Source: Caldilineaceae bacterium SB0662_bin_25 (GTDB taxonomy: Bacteria; Chloroflexota; Anaerolineae; Caldilineales; Caldilineaceae). Taken from it: DNA of 34,437 bases. A model generated the notes under the pieces. It saw only the letters and a program-made list of their open reading frames with translations. It was not told the origin of the DNA and searched no databases. Made by a program: the position numbers and the translations under genes. Each line of letters starts with the position of its first letter. Position 1 is the stretch's first letter. Location of the stretch: positions 1-34,437 of the forward strand of contig VXOE01000393.1 in NCBI GenBank assembly GCA_009840225.1. Reading direction: 5' to 3'. Positions 19,515 to 28,887 of the stretch are shown piece after piece.

Positions 19515-19680
19515 CGTACAGGCGTACCTTACCGGCGCAAAGCACGCGTCCGCAATCAGCCCGTACCTGTTGGCCGCGTGAACGACTTGGTCACCGTGGC
19601 GACCGGCAGAGTTCATGTAGGTCCGACTCTGCCGGCCGAGACTCCACTCTCTCCTCTCTCCTCCTCACCCTCTCCTCGCC

Positions 19681-20598
19681 CTACGGCAACACCGCCTTCG
19701 GCATCTTGCACACCATCGTATACGCCGGATCATAGATGTTGCCCAGATCGTATTCCACCGTCTGCCCCATCAGAATGTGCGCGCCCACCGCATCGATCCC
19801 CAGATCCTTTTCCAGCCACCGGATCATCTCCGTCGTCGCATGTTGCGTAGCCTGGTCCAGCGGACGCGCGTTGCCCGCAGCAAAGATATACGATTCGTTT
19901 TCCCCTCGGGGCCAGTAGATGCGCCGCCCCTTCTGCACATCCACCGTAAAGCCCACGTCAAACGAGATCTCCACACCGGTGCCCACGATCTCGCCATCCC
20001 CCTGCACCGCATGGCCGTCCCCTATGTGAAATAGCGCACCGGGCACGAAAACAGGAAGATAGACGGTCACCCCTTCGACAAAGCCGCGATAATCCATGTT
20101 GCCGCCGAAAGGGCCGGAAGTTGCAGTCGAAATCGCTTCCCCCCGGTCCGGCGCCACCCCAAAGCAGCCCGGCATCGGCGCCAGCGGCAACGTCAGCGCA
20201 CCCAAGCTGGTCTGCGGTTCCTCCAGGGTCACCGTGCCTGCCTCGTTGTCCACCCGCCAACTGGCCAGCTCCTGCCCCTCCGCCGGCCACGGCATATTGG
20301 GCACCTGCTCCGGGTCGACGACATTCGGCGCCACCATCGTCCGCGTCCACCCGTAAGGGCGGTTGCACAACAGCTTGTCCAAATGGACTACCAGCGTGTC
20401 CCCCGGTTCCGCCCCCTCCACATAGAACGGCCCCGTCATCGGGTTGCCCCCTGATGTTACCTGTTGACCGCTGCTGTCTTGCCCTCTGGCGTCGACCGTC
20501 GTTGTTTCAACGCTGTCACCCGGCTGCACGCGCAACACAGGCGGATGCGAACCAATCGTGCTGAAATAATGGTCCGGCTCGAACTGATGAGTAGCCAT
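19681..20598 (-). CDS. Acetamidase/formamidase family protein
   Basis: PVLRVQPGDSVETTTVDARG; NPMTGPFYVEGAEPGDTLVVHL; FGGNMDYRGFVEGVTVYLPVFVPGALFHIGDGHAVQGDGEIVGTGVE. Confidence 0.9.
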   Translation of the reverse strand: MATHQFEPDHYFSTIGSHPPVLRVQPGDSVETTTVDARGQDSSGQQVTSGGNPMTGPFYVEGAEPGDTLVVHLDKLLCNRPYGWTRTMVAPNVVDPEQVPNMPWPAEGQELASWRVDNEAGTVTLEEPQTSLGALTLPLAPMPGCFGVAPDRGEAISTATSGPFGGNMDYRGFVEGVTVYLPVFVPGALFHIGDGHAVQGDGEIVGTGVEISFDVGFTVDVQKGRRIYWPRGENESYIFAAGNARPLDQATQHATTEMIRWLEKDLGIDAVGAHILMGQTVEYDLGNIYDPAYTMVCKMPKAVLP

Positions 20599-20727
20599 AC
20601 CTCTTTCCTTTCGCGGCTGTCTGATGAGACGGCTATGATTTGTATGTTTTTTGGGATTAATCGAGTGTGAGTGGCCGGGGAAAATCAGCCCGAATGCCGT
20701 CAGCAGCCACCCGGGCCTGTCAACTTC

Positions 20728-21393
20728 TCAATTGGCGAACAACTGCCCGGTCGGGCCGATGGTCATTGCTGGCAGCACTTCCTGACTGCTGATCATGTGG
20801 TCAAGCAGCTGCAGTTCCCGCCCCAGATAGTAGTTGCCCAGCTCCAGAAGCTGCGGCACACCCTGTAGCGCCAGCATGCGGTGTTTGTCTTCAGGACGCA
20901 CCTGCAAAGTGATGGCAGTGAGAAAGGCCAGGCTGGTGGCATCCTCCGGCAGACGGTCCAATTTCAGTTGCACGCCCGTAGCCTTCGTCAACAGCTCGAC
21001 ATAGCGCGTAATCTTGGGGCGTACCTTGTGGGCGCGCTCGACCGCCAGTTTCGTATCCCCGTCGGTCACCGGAAAATGCCGTACACGGCCCGTGAGATAG
21101 GGCAAATCGCGATTCAACGCCTCGATGCGGAATCGACGTGTACCCACAACCTGGATATTCATTCTTCCGTCCGCCTGCCGGTCAACTTTCACGATCCGAG
21201 CAGCCGTCCCCACCCGCCGCGGCTCCGCTTCGCCGCCTACTTCCCGGCCTTCCTTGATCAACACAACCCCGAACGCCAGGTTCTCGTCCAGGCAGCGGTT
21301 GATCATCTCCCGGTAGCGGGGCTCAAAGATATGCAGAGGCAGCGCCATACCCGGAAAAAGCACGACGTTCAAAGGGAAAAGCGGCATTTCCAT
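20728..21393 (-). CDS. Lon N-terminal (substrate-binding) domain protein
   Basis: MEMPLFPLNVVLFPGMALPLHIFEPRYREMINRCL; ORF open to 21453, but 21393 ATG has an upstream GGAG. Confidence 0.87.
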   Translation of the reverse strand: MEMPLFPLNVVLFPGMALPLHIFEPRYREMINRCLDENLAFGVVLIKEGREVGGEAEPRRVGTAARIVKVDRQADGRMNIQVVGTRRFRIEALNRDLPYLTGRVRHFPVTDGDTKLAVERAHKVRPKITRYVELLTKATGVQLKLDRLPEDATSLAFLTAITLQVRPEDKHRMLALQGVPQLLELGNYYLGRELQLLDHMISSQEVLPAMTIGPTGQLFAN

Positions 21394-21456
21394 GGTGGTA
21401 CTCCGTTGCCTAAGGGAGAATTCCGTTTCGCTTCTGGGCTTTTCGTCGTGCACCGT

Positions 21457-22581
21457 TTAATTCCTGCCATTCTCGTCTGAACTGCTGTCTTCCACCGCCG
21501 CTTGAGCCAGGAGGTCGTCCGACACTTTCATGAACTCTCGCAGCACCGTTGTCGCAAACGCCCCTTTCGGCAGCGAAAACGCCACAACAATGTCCGTCCC
21601 CTTCCGCGTAACCGACAGATCATTTAGCAGAATCCGACCCAGCCGCCGCGTACCCATCATCTTTGCCCTTGCTAACGAGGCCAAGTCGAGGCCGCTCTCT
21701 GCCAGGACCGCCTGCTCCAGTTCACCAGATTCAGCCTCCGCCTCCCACATCTTGGGTCCGTAAATGGGCGCTGTAAAGCTGATCTCCTTCCGTTCGAAAC
21801 GGCTTTGCTCCACCGTCTGGTCGGCGACGACGAACAGGCCGCCCGTGTCATGCTTCTTGGCGATGTCTCCTGTCAGCAGTCTGTTGAACCGCCCCTGCTG
21901 CTGCCGCAGGGCCAGATAGCGGTTGCACAGGTAGCTCTGCACACTGGCAAGCAGGAGACTCCGCAGCCACCGGTTGGCTATGCGCTTCTCGCCCCGGAGC
22001 AACTCCCATCCCCGCCTCACATTGCTGCCGTTCTGTCCTAGGCGCTGCGGGCCATAGAAGTTAGGAAGCCCGCACCCCCGCAACTGTTCCGCGATGGCCT
22101 CGGCGCGCGCCATCGCTATCTCGCCATCGACCGAGGGCTGTGTAATCGTAATCGTGAAACGGTTGCCCAGCAGATGGCCCTTCTTGATCTTGTTGCGATG
22201 CAGGCGCACCCAGTTCACCGTCACCGGCGTCTTCGTCCCGATGCGGTCCGGCGCCGCCTCCAAAAAACTCTCGTCTACGTGGCCCACCAACAAACTGAAT
22301 GTCTGCGTTGCCCGCGCGTACTTGTCCTTCATGCCGGCAAACCCGACCGCCCTGTAAGGCAGGTCGAACGCCTCCGCCAGCCCCCGCTGTACCTCCCGCG
22401 TCGTCAACTCCTCTTTCGTTACGTTGACATAGAGATGCTGGCCCGTACCGCTCGCCTCGTATAGCGGTATCTCCTCGACGACAAACAAGTCGGGCGCGGC
22501 CCGCAACTCGCCACCGACCCCCGGCAGTCCCTCAGTACTGTACGGCAGATTCAGATCCAGTTCCACGCCAACTCCACGCAT
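21457..22581 (-). CDS. truD: tRNA pseudouridine(13) synthase TruD
   Basis: VGFAGMKDKYARATQTFSL catalytic motif; LHRNKIKKGHLLGNRFTITI; GLPNFYGPQRLGQNGSNVRRGWELL. Confidence 0.9.
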   Translation of the reverse strand: MRGVGVELDLNLPYSTEGLPGVGGELRAAPDLFVVEEIPLYEASGTGQHLYVNVTKEELTTREVQRGLAEAFDLPYRAVGFAGMKDKYARATQTFSLLVGHVDESFLEAAPDRIGTKTPVTVNWVRLHRNKIKKGHLLGNRFTITITQPSVDGEIAMARAEAIAEQLRGCGLPNFYGPQRLGQNGSNVRRGWELLRGEKRIANRWLRSLLLASVQSYLCNRYLALRQQQGRFNRLLTGDIAKKHDTGGLFVVADQTVEQSRFERKEISFTAPIYGPKMWEAEAESGELEQAVLAESGLDLASLARAKMMGTRRLGRILLNDLSVTRKGTDIVVAFSLPKGAFATTVLREFMKVSDDLLAQAAVEDSSSDENGRN

Positions 22582-22671
22582 GCGCGACCGTCCGGGTCGT
22601 TTCAGGAAATTATAACAGATCGGCGCCTGCTGAATAGGAAGAAATGTTCCAATGACAGAAAGCCGCCGCGG

Positions 22672-23307
22672 TTATTCGTCTTTAAAATAGAGTAAGCTGT
22701 AGCAAAATGGGGTGCCCCGCAGCCCGCCGTAGCGAAACCCTACCTCCTGCAACCACTGCCGCACTGTTCGCTGCAGCGCATACCCTGCGTGCGGCATCTC
22801 TTCACTTACGGCCAGACGCCCGCCCGGTTTTAGGACCCGCCGCACCTCTTCCAGGGCGAATGGAGGCTGCGGCATCTCGGAGAGCGAGGCGATCGCAATG
22901 GCAACATCCACGCTGTCACTCTCTAGCGGCAGACTGTAGGCGCCGCAATGATGAAAACTGACGCGCGCGGCCAAGCCGGCGCTTTCCACCTTTGCGCGCG
23001 CCGCTTCGATCATTGACGCCTGAATATCCACCGCATGCACGCGACCCTTGCTGCCCACCTGACGCGCCATCTCCACACTGAAAGTGCCCGTGCCGCAACC
23101 CAAATCCAGCACACTGTCGCCAGGACCGATTCCGAACGGTCCCAGCGTCGCCACAGGATCCCGATATCGCATGCGCACCGGATGGTCCAGCAGGTCCCGC
23201 AGCGGCGCGGGATAAGGCCGGGGCCGGATCCGGTGCGCGACACGGGTGCCGATCTGAGCACCGACCGTGACGCCAATGCTTCGTATCAGAAGATTTCCCA
23301 GTCCCAT
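22672..23307 (-). CDS. Class I SAM-dependent methyltransferase
   Basis: GDSVLDLGCGTGTFSVEMARQVGSKGRVHAVDIQASMIEAAR. Confidence 0.88.
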   Translation of the reverse strand: MGLGNLLIRSIGVTVGAQIGTRVAHRIRPRPYPAPLRDLLDHPVRMRYRDPVATLGPFGIGPGDSVLDLGCGTGTFSVEMARQVGSKGRVHAVDIQASMIEAARAKVESAGLAARVSFHHCGAYSLPLESDSVDVAIAIASLSEMPQPPFALEEVRRVLKPGGRLAVSEEMPHAGYALQRTVRQWLQEVGFRYGGLRGTPFCYSLLYFKDE

Positions 23308-23363
23308 TCGTCAAAGTCCCGTGGCTGGCGAACAGTGCAGATATTCAGACATCTGACCGCCAG

Positions 23364-24584
23364 CTACTGGCTGCTACACGGAAAGCGGATGCGCAGAGTC
23401 CCGCCGGCGAAGACCGCGCCGCTGGCATCCCGTTGCGCCAGGATTGCCGGCAGCAGATATTCACGCTTGAAATTCCCGATCGAAATGAAAAGCTCGTCGC
23501 CCCGTTTCGTCAGCCGGATCTTGTCCAGCTCTATGTGGGGTAACGGCAGCTTCAGAATGAAGTCATCGCCCTGCTCCTCGATCTCCTGTGCCTGACCTAC
23601 GAACATCACCTCGCCCGGGTCCCGCTGCCCGTACAGCTCATCCGCCAACGACCGCAGCGGGCCAAAGCCGACCACCTCCTCGCTTCGCCAGCTGCTGTAC
23701 AGAATCGGCAGCGGGTAGAAATCCCGCTCGATCTCAACCAGGTAGCGCGCCTGGTGCTCCTGAAGCTGGCGCAGATACGGATCGCTGCTCGGAGCAAAAA
23801 CGCCTGCTCCCCATGCCCCCTGACCCGTCTCCCCATCCCCCTGAGCCCGCACACCGGGCAGAATGCGGTTGACCACAACCCCATCCACCGGACAGCCGAA
23901 CAGCGACAGATAGGTCACCGCCCGTGCCCCCTCCTTGATCACCATCCTCTCAGGATTGATTACGACCCGGTAACTGGTGGTCTGAGGATCGCTCAGGACC
24001 TCTTGCAACGCCTTTACATCATCCACCAGTTTGGGCAGACTGGCCAGCGCGTCCTGCTCCGGCATCAGCCGCCGCAACAGCCCGCCGGTCAGCCGCATCG
24101 CCGTCTCCCCCCAACCGAAGAAACGCTCCACATACCACTGGAAACTCTCCGGCATCGCCAACAACCGCATCGACTCGCCCGTCGGCGCAGCATCCACAAT
24201 AACCCGGTCGAATTCACGCGTCTCCGCATAGCGGTAAATGTGCAACAGGCTGAAGATCTCCTCCATGCCCGGTATGATCGCCATCTCTTCGGCAACCGTC
24301 TTACTCATCCCCTGCTTACGCAGAATCTTGCCCATGTAGCCCTGCATCGCGCCCCAGTTCTTCCGTACTTCGTCCAGGACATTGATCTCCTGCGCAAACA
24401 GATTGGCAGTCACCTCCGTTGGTTCGCTCTTCAGCGGCCTGTCAAGGCTGTCCGCCAGGCTGTGCGCGATGTCTGTGCTCACCACAAGCGTACGGTAGCC
24501 CATCTGCGCGCAGCGCAGCGCCGTCGCCGCAGCCGTCGTCGTCTTGCCTACGCCCCCCTTGCCCAAGTAGAGAAGGATGCGCAC
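23364..24584 (-). CDS. ArsA/GET3-family ATPase with C-terminal HSP20-like (ArsA_HSP20) domain
   Basis: [23 protein letters not shown] (GTG start); [41 protein letters not shown]-term [41 protein letters not shown]. Confidence 0.88.
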   Translation of the reverse strand: MRILLYLGKGGVGKTTTAAATALRCAQMGYRTLVVSTDIAHSLADSLDRPLKSEPTEVTANLFAQEINVLDEVRKNWGAMQGYMGKILRKQGMSKTVAEEMAIIPGMEEIFSLLHIYRYAETREFDRVIVDAAPTGESMRLLAMPESFQWYVERFFGWGETAMRLTGGLLRRLMPEQDALASLPKLVDDVKALQEVLSDPQTTSYRVVINPERMVIKEGARAVTYLSLFGCPVDGVVVNRILPGVRAQGDGETGQGAWGAGVFAPSSDPYLRQLQEHQARYLVEIERDFYPLPILYSSWRSEEVVGFGPLRSLADELYGQRDPGEVMFVGQAQEIEEQGDDFILKLPLPHIELDKIRLTKRGDELFISIGNFKREYLLPAILAQRDASGAVFAGGTLRIRFPCSSQ

Positions 24585-24701
24585 AGTCTCCACCTCTCGT
24601 TTCGTCACAGGAGCAGGACACCCGACTCCCCTGTCGCAGGAGTCGGATCCCTCCACCCGATCACCTGTTCTGGCCGCTGCCCCTGAAACATCAGGCAACG
24701 G

Positions 24702-25424
24702 TCAAAAGGCTTCGCTCGTTTCGTCTCTATCCGAACGGCGCCGGGCGCCTCCGCGCCGCAATAACGCCGCTACCGCCAGCACAACCAGCAGCACCCCGGC
24801 CAGCACATAAAGCGCAGCCGTACGGCTCAGACCGAACCAGCCCCGTATCCGCCACCAGTACAGCGGCAACTGCGCCCAATAGCTCCATCGCAGATGCCAG
24901 CGATGACCGATCGAGATCACATATTTGCCCATCCGGTTGTGCGGCGTCCAGACCACAAGATAACAACGCCCGCCGACAAGCGTACGCGAGTCGATCAGAG
25001 GTCCGGGGAAGTAATGCACACGGGTCAGAACATCCTTGACCGGCTGCAAAAGCTCACTCGGCGGCGGCGCCACGATCGCGCTGTAGCCATGCGGCAGCTC
25101 CAACGGCAGCTTCTCCGTGTCCGCACTGTATGGCAGGCTACGCGCTACGACCGCAAACGACGGCATAACCGAACCGCCGCGGGGAAGGACAGGAACGAAC
25201 ATCTGCGCCCGCAGACGGTCGCCCGCCTTGCAATCCACGCGGTATACATGCGTCTCACCAAGCCGTGTGAACGCCCCAAAAATGAGCCGCTTCCGGCTGA
25301 AATCGGCGAACGATTCGCCGTCTACCAGCTGACTGCCCGGCCGGCTGCCGAACACCGGTACGCTACCCGCAAGATCAACGCCGGGGACCGGCCGGGGGCC
25401 GCTCTCAGTGCCTACCTCAGTCAC
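24702..25424 (-). CDS. Hypothetical protein with C-terminal TM helix
   Basis: Beta-rich ectodomain (THVYRVDCKAGDRLRAQMFVPVLP), hydrophobic AALYVLAGVLLVVLAVAALL followed by basic tail. Confidence 0.65.
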   Translation of the reverse strand: MTEVGTESGPRPVPGVDLAGSVPVFGSRPGSQLVDGESFADFSRKRLIFGAFTRLGETHVYRVDCKAGDRLRAQMFVPVLPRGGSVMPSFAVVARSLPYSADTEKLPLELPHGYSAIVAPPPSELLQPVKDVLTRVHYFPGPLIDSRTLVGGRCYLVVWTPHNRMGKYVISIGHRWHLRWSYWAQLPLYWWRIRGWFGLSRTAALYVLAGVLLVVLAVAALLRRGGARRRSDRDETSEAF

Positions 25425-25534
25425 AACGCCTCCTGCACAAAAATACGTATAGACAGGCCTGCTTGTTGCAGTCCAAGATCACGCGCAAGAGTCTATCACC
25501 CGCGCGCACGCTCCGTCAACCGAACGCCCGCTTC

Positions 25535-26006
25535 GGGTGCATCCCAAAATGGCGGCGAACCCCCGTATTCCTCCGGCAATTGCCCGCCATTGGGTCAGCC
25601 CGCGATCAACTCTGACTCAGGCGAAGCGCCGTCTCTGATCACTGACCACTAACCACTGACCAATGTAGTTTTGGGCGGTCGGGCCTAGTCGGCCCTCCCT
25701 TGTGCGGGGGCTCCGCCCCCGCAACGCCCCCCCTAAACCATGCCGTGCCTCATCGACCGGGTGCCGACATTCGTAACAGGTGCCTAATCGAACGTGTCCA
25801 GCCCCACCACGTCCCGCCAGTCCCATCCGATCCCCACTAGTGCCGGCCTTGTGCCTGCCCTCGCACCCGCCCCAACTGACGGACGCCGCCGTACGGCCAG
25901 GCCAGGCGCCTGCACTGCGTCTCGCCCAAAGACGGTAAACAATTTCAGCCACCGCTGGCATGGTTCCCGCGCCAGACTGTTCCCACCCCAAATCTGGGAT
26001 GCACCC
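25535..26006. mobile_element. Non-autonomous MITE-like element with terminal inverted repeats (complete copy)
   Basis: Left end GGGTGCATCCCAAAATGGCGGCGAAC; right end reverse complement GGGTGCATCCCAGATTTGGGGTGGGAAC; partial copies at 1-266 and 34278-34437; no transposase ORF. Confidence 0.7.
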
Positions 26007-26113
26007 ATCGCTTTGCCAGTGAGTATACCCGTGCCTCAACTACCCCCATTCAGGACCTGCCAATCGACATCAGAATCTTGGAACTCCCGCGAAATCTATG
26101 GTACGCTTCGCCT

Positions 26114-27427
26114 ATGAACGCCCGCGTCCTCGCCCAGCTCACCCTCGTTCACGTAGGGGTCTCCATCACCGTCGTTCCGGTCACCAGCACGCTCAATCGC
26201 GTCATGATCGCAGACATGCAGATGCCGGTAACGCTGGTGGCCGTCCTGGTTGCATTGCCCTACCTGCTATCCCCCCTGCAGGTATTCCTGGGAAACTGGT
26301 CGGATCGCCATCCGGCCGCCGACTACCACCGCACCCCTTGGATTCTCCTCGGCGGGCTGCTCGCCGCGACCGGCAGTTACTTCACAGTCCACGTAGCCTA
26401 TCTGCTCGATCATAACTTTCTGATGGGTCTTGGGGCCGCAGCCGTCGTCTTCTGCCTGTGGGGAGCCGGTATCAACGCCGCCTCCGTGAGTTATCTCTCT
26501 CTCGTTACCGAGCTGGCCGACGAAAACGGGCGGAGTCGAGCGGTCAGCATCATGTGGACAGCAATGATCGCATCCACGATTGCGACCAGTCTGGGCCTCT
26601 CTCGCATGTTGGCAACGCCCACCCCCCTTTCCAAAGAAACGCTTACCACTGCCTTCGGTGTGATCTGGCTGGTCTCCGTCATCTTTGTCCTTATCGGCAG
26701 CTACCGCATCGAACCCCGCGCATCAGCCAGAACCGACCGGCCCGCCAACAGCGCCGATGATCCCATGCTGGTCTTGCGCCTGCTGGCTTTGAATCCCCAG
26801 GCCCGCCGCTTTTTCGTTTACCTCATGATCGTGCTGATCAGCATCCACGCCCAGGACGTATTGCTCGAACCGTTCGGTGCAGAAGCTTTGAACATGTCTG
26901 TCGCAGTCACCTCGCGCCTGACTTCAATCTGGGGAACCGGCATCTTTATCACCCTCCTGGCCGGAATCCTGTTTGTGAAACGCTTTGGAAAAAAAACTGG
27001 CGCCAATACCGGCGCCTTCATCACCGCCGTCGCCTTCGCCTCCATTATTGCCACCGGGTTGTTCGGCAATTCTAACCTGTTTCTCGGCGCCGTATTCTTG
27101 TTGGGTCTGGGCGGCGGCCTCATGACCGTCAGCAACCTCAGTTTTATGCTGGACATGACCTTGCCGCAGGCCGCCGGCCTCTACATCGGCGCCTGGAGCG
27201 TGGCAAATTTCGCCGGTCAGGCCGTCGGCAACATCATCAGCGGTATCCTGTGGGATCTCTTCTTCTGGTTGACGGGTAACCCGCTGCTGGGGTATGCTGC
27301 CGTCTTTTCTCTCGAAATCGCCGGCCTGCTCCTGGCCGTCTGGCTCTTCCGCTCCATCAGTGTCGAAAAGTTCCGCCGCCAGGCCGAAGTGCGGCTCCAT
27401 ACCGTTCTCTCCCTGGCCTCCGACTGA
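26114..27427 (+). CDS. MFS transporter, PucC/BCD-like family
   Basis: LTLVHVGVSITVVPVTSTLNRVMIADMQMPVTLVAVLVALPYLLSPLQVFLGNWSDRHPAADYHRTPWILLGG and multiple TM helices. Confidence 0.82.
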   Translation: MNARVLAQLTLVHVGVSITVVPVTSTLNRVMIADMQMPVTLVAVLVALPYLLSPLQVFLGNWSDRHPAADYHRTPWILLGGLLAATGSYFTVHVAYLLDHNFLMGLGAAAVVFCLWGAGINAASVSYLSLVTELADENGRSRAVSIMWTAMIASTIATSLGLSRMLATPTPLSKETLTTAFGVIWLVSVIFVLIGSYRIEPRASARTDRPANSADDPMLVLRLLALNPQARRFFVYLMIVLISIHAQDVLLEPFGAEALNMSVAVTSRLTSIWGTGIFITLLAGILFVKRFGKKTGANTGAFITAVAFASIIATGLFGNSNLFLGAVFLLGLGGGLMTVSNLSFMLDMTLPQAAGLYIGAWSVANFAGQAVGNIISGILWDLFFWLTGNPLLGYAAVFSLEIAGLLLAVWLFRSISVEKFRRQAEVRLHTVLSLASD

Positions 27428-27544
27428 TGCGCCTTCTACTTTGGTTCCGTTGAGTAGCACGATCTGACCATGCGTCCCCTGCAAACTGAGGCCTGTCGAA
27501 CAGTTTCCGCGCCTGCGCCCACTATGCGCTGTGCCGTTCGTCTG

Positions 27545-27553
27545 TGCTATACT
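27545..27553 (+). promoter_or_regulatory. Putative extended -10 promoter element TGCTATACT
   Basis: TGN-TATACT about 115 nt upstream of the ATG at 27669; the same 9-mer occurs at 6833-6841. Confidence 0.4.
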
Positions 27554-27560
27554 GGTCTTC

Positions 27561-27600
27561 GGAATCGGTCATATAGTCCCGCTTTAACGCTTCCGATTCC
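27561..27600 (+). promoter_or_regulatory. Inverted repeat in 5' leader of the 27669 gene
   Basis: GGAATCGG (27561-27568) with perfect partner CCGATTCC (27593-27600), just downstream of the putative promoter. Confidence 0.4.
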
Positions 27601-27668
27601 AGTTCTTCCGACTCCTGGCGACGGGCAGAACGCCGCAGAACTATCTCCCAGCCCTTGAGGACGGTAGC

Positions 27669-27968
27669 ATGGTCAAAGTACTTCTGAGTTACGATATGCG
27701 GGAAGGGCACGAAGAAGACTGCCAGCGTTACGTCGTACAGACGCTGGCTCCAGGACTTGCCCAGCTGGGTCTGCGCATCACCGACGCCTGGTACACGCTC
27801 TGGGGAGAAGCCCCTCAGATCCTCGGCGGTGGGGTCCTTGAGGATAAGGACGACGCCGCCCGCATCCTGAGCTCAAACGAGTGGCAGGAGTTGATCGCCG
27901 GCCTCGAACCCTTCGTCGAAAACTTCAAAGTTCGCGTCGTTGACGCCAACGGCCGCTTCCAATTCTGA
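27669..27968 (+). CDS. Small conserved-looking protein, possibly ferredoxin-like alpha/beta fold
   Basis: 99-aa ORF MVKVLLSYDMREGHEEDCQRYVVQTLAPGLAQLGLRITDAWYTLWGEAPQILGGGVLEDKDDA... with upstream TTGAGGACGG. Confidence 0.65.
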   Translation: MVKVLLSYDMREGHEEDCQRYVVQTLAPGLAQLGLRITDAWYTLWGEAPQILGGGVLEDKDDAARILSSNEWQELIAGLEPFVENFKVRVVDANGRFQF

Positions 27969-28004
27969 GCGGCCCGCCCCGCGCTTCCTCACACTGCATG
28001 CCCC

Positions 28005-28877
28005 ATGGCCCTTGCCCGGACGCCCGCAAGCTCCACCCGCACCAAACGCCCGCCTCAGGCTTCAAGACCATCCGCAGACCTGTCCGGCAGCGCCGCGCCC
28101 GCCGCTGGCAAACCCTTGGCTCTGATAGTCTTCCTCGAAAACGTCGGCCACATCCACGGCGTCAACCTGCCCCAATGGGCGATGACCGCCATCGATTGGC
28201 TGACCGAAGAATACGCCAAGCTCCTGCTGCGTCTCCTCGGCGCCTACCGCCGCTACCACCGCGTCGTTATCCTTGAGGACGACGCCGCCACCGCCGCCAA
28301 TCTGACACGCGCCCTCATCGACGTCAGCGCCACACATACCGTCGACCAACTTCTCCTCGTGCACGGACAGGAGCGCTGCCTGATCGGCTACAAAGGACAG
28401 GAGCTCGTCGACGCAGCCGCGTTCGACCAACTGCTCGCCCGCTACGTCGAGGATACCTCCCTCCTCGACCTGCGCATGGTCTACGGACTCAACTGCTACG
28501 GCGCCAGCTTGGCCCCCACCTGGCTGGCATTGGGCGCCCAAGCCGTCAACGGCGCCCACGCCGTTAACTGGCTCCCCGAGCCTAGCCTCAGCCTCTTTCT
28601 GCGCAAATGGCTCAACGGCGCACCCTTCAGCGAAGCTGTGGGCTGCAGCGCCTGCCGCGCCCGGGCCATCGGCAAACTCCTCTGGCGCGACCGGGCCGAC
28701 GGCAGCGAACACCCATTCATAACCGGCAGCCGCCAAATCGTCTACGGCCGGCGCGACGTGACAATCACCTCGCCAACCGGCAAAGCCCGAACCATGCAGT
28801 CTCCACCAACTCGAAGAGTCGCCGCCGCCGCGCATGCCCAACGCACGGCGAGCGGCCAAGTCACCACTTCAGACTAG
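28005..28877 (+). CDS. Putative caspase/gingipain-fold (clan CD-like) protein
   Basis: Core: helix AATAANLTRALIDV, strand VDQLLLVHGQ, strand LRMVYGLNCYGASLAPTWLALGAQAVNGAHAVNW, giving a His-Gly / Cys dyad-like arrangement. Confidence 0.5.
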   Translation: MALARTPASSTRTKRPPQASRPSADLSGSAAPAAGKPLALIVFLENVGHIHGVNLPQWAMTAIDWLTEEYAKLLLRLLGAYRRYHRVVILEDDAATAANLTRALIDVSATHTVDQLLLVHGQERCLIGYKGQELVDAAAFDQLLARYVEDTSLLDLRMVYGLNCYGASLAPTWLALGAQAVNGAHAVNWLPEPSLSLFLRKWLNGAPFSEAVGCSACRARAIGKLLWRDRADGSEHPFITGSRQIVYGRRDVTITSPTGKARTMQSPPTRRVAAAAHAQRTASGQVTTSD

Positions 28878-28887
28878 AGGAGCCGAT

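Noticed and set aside
23754-24686. 310-aa plus-strand ORF
   Set aside because: Lies opposite the well-supported ArsA gene; His/Arg/Leu-rich shadow ORF.
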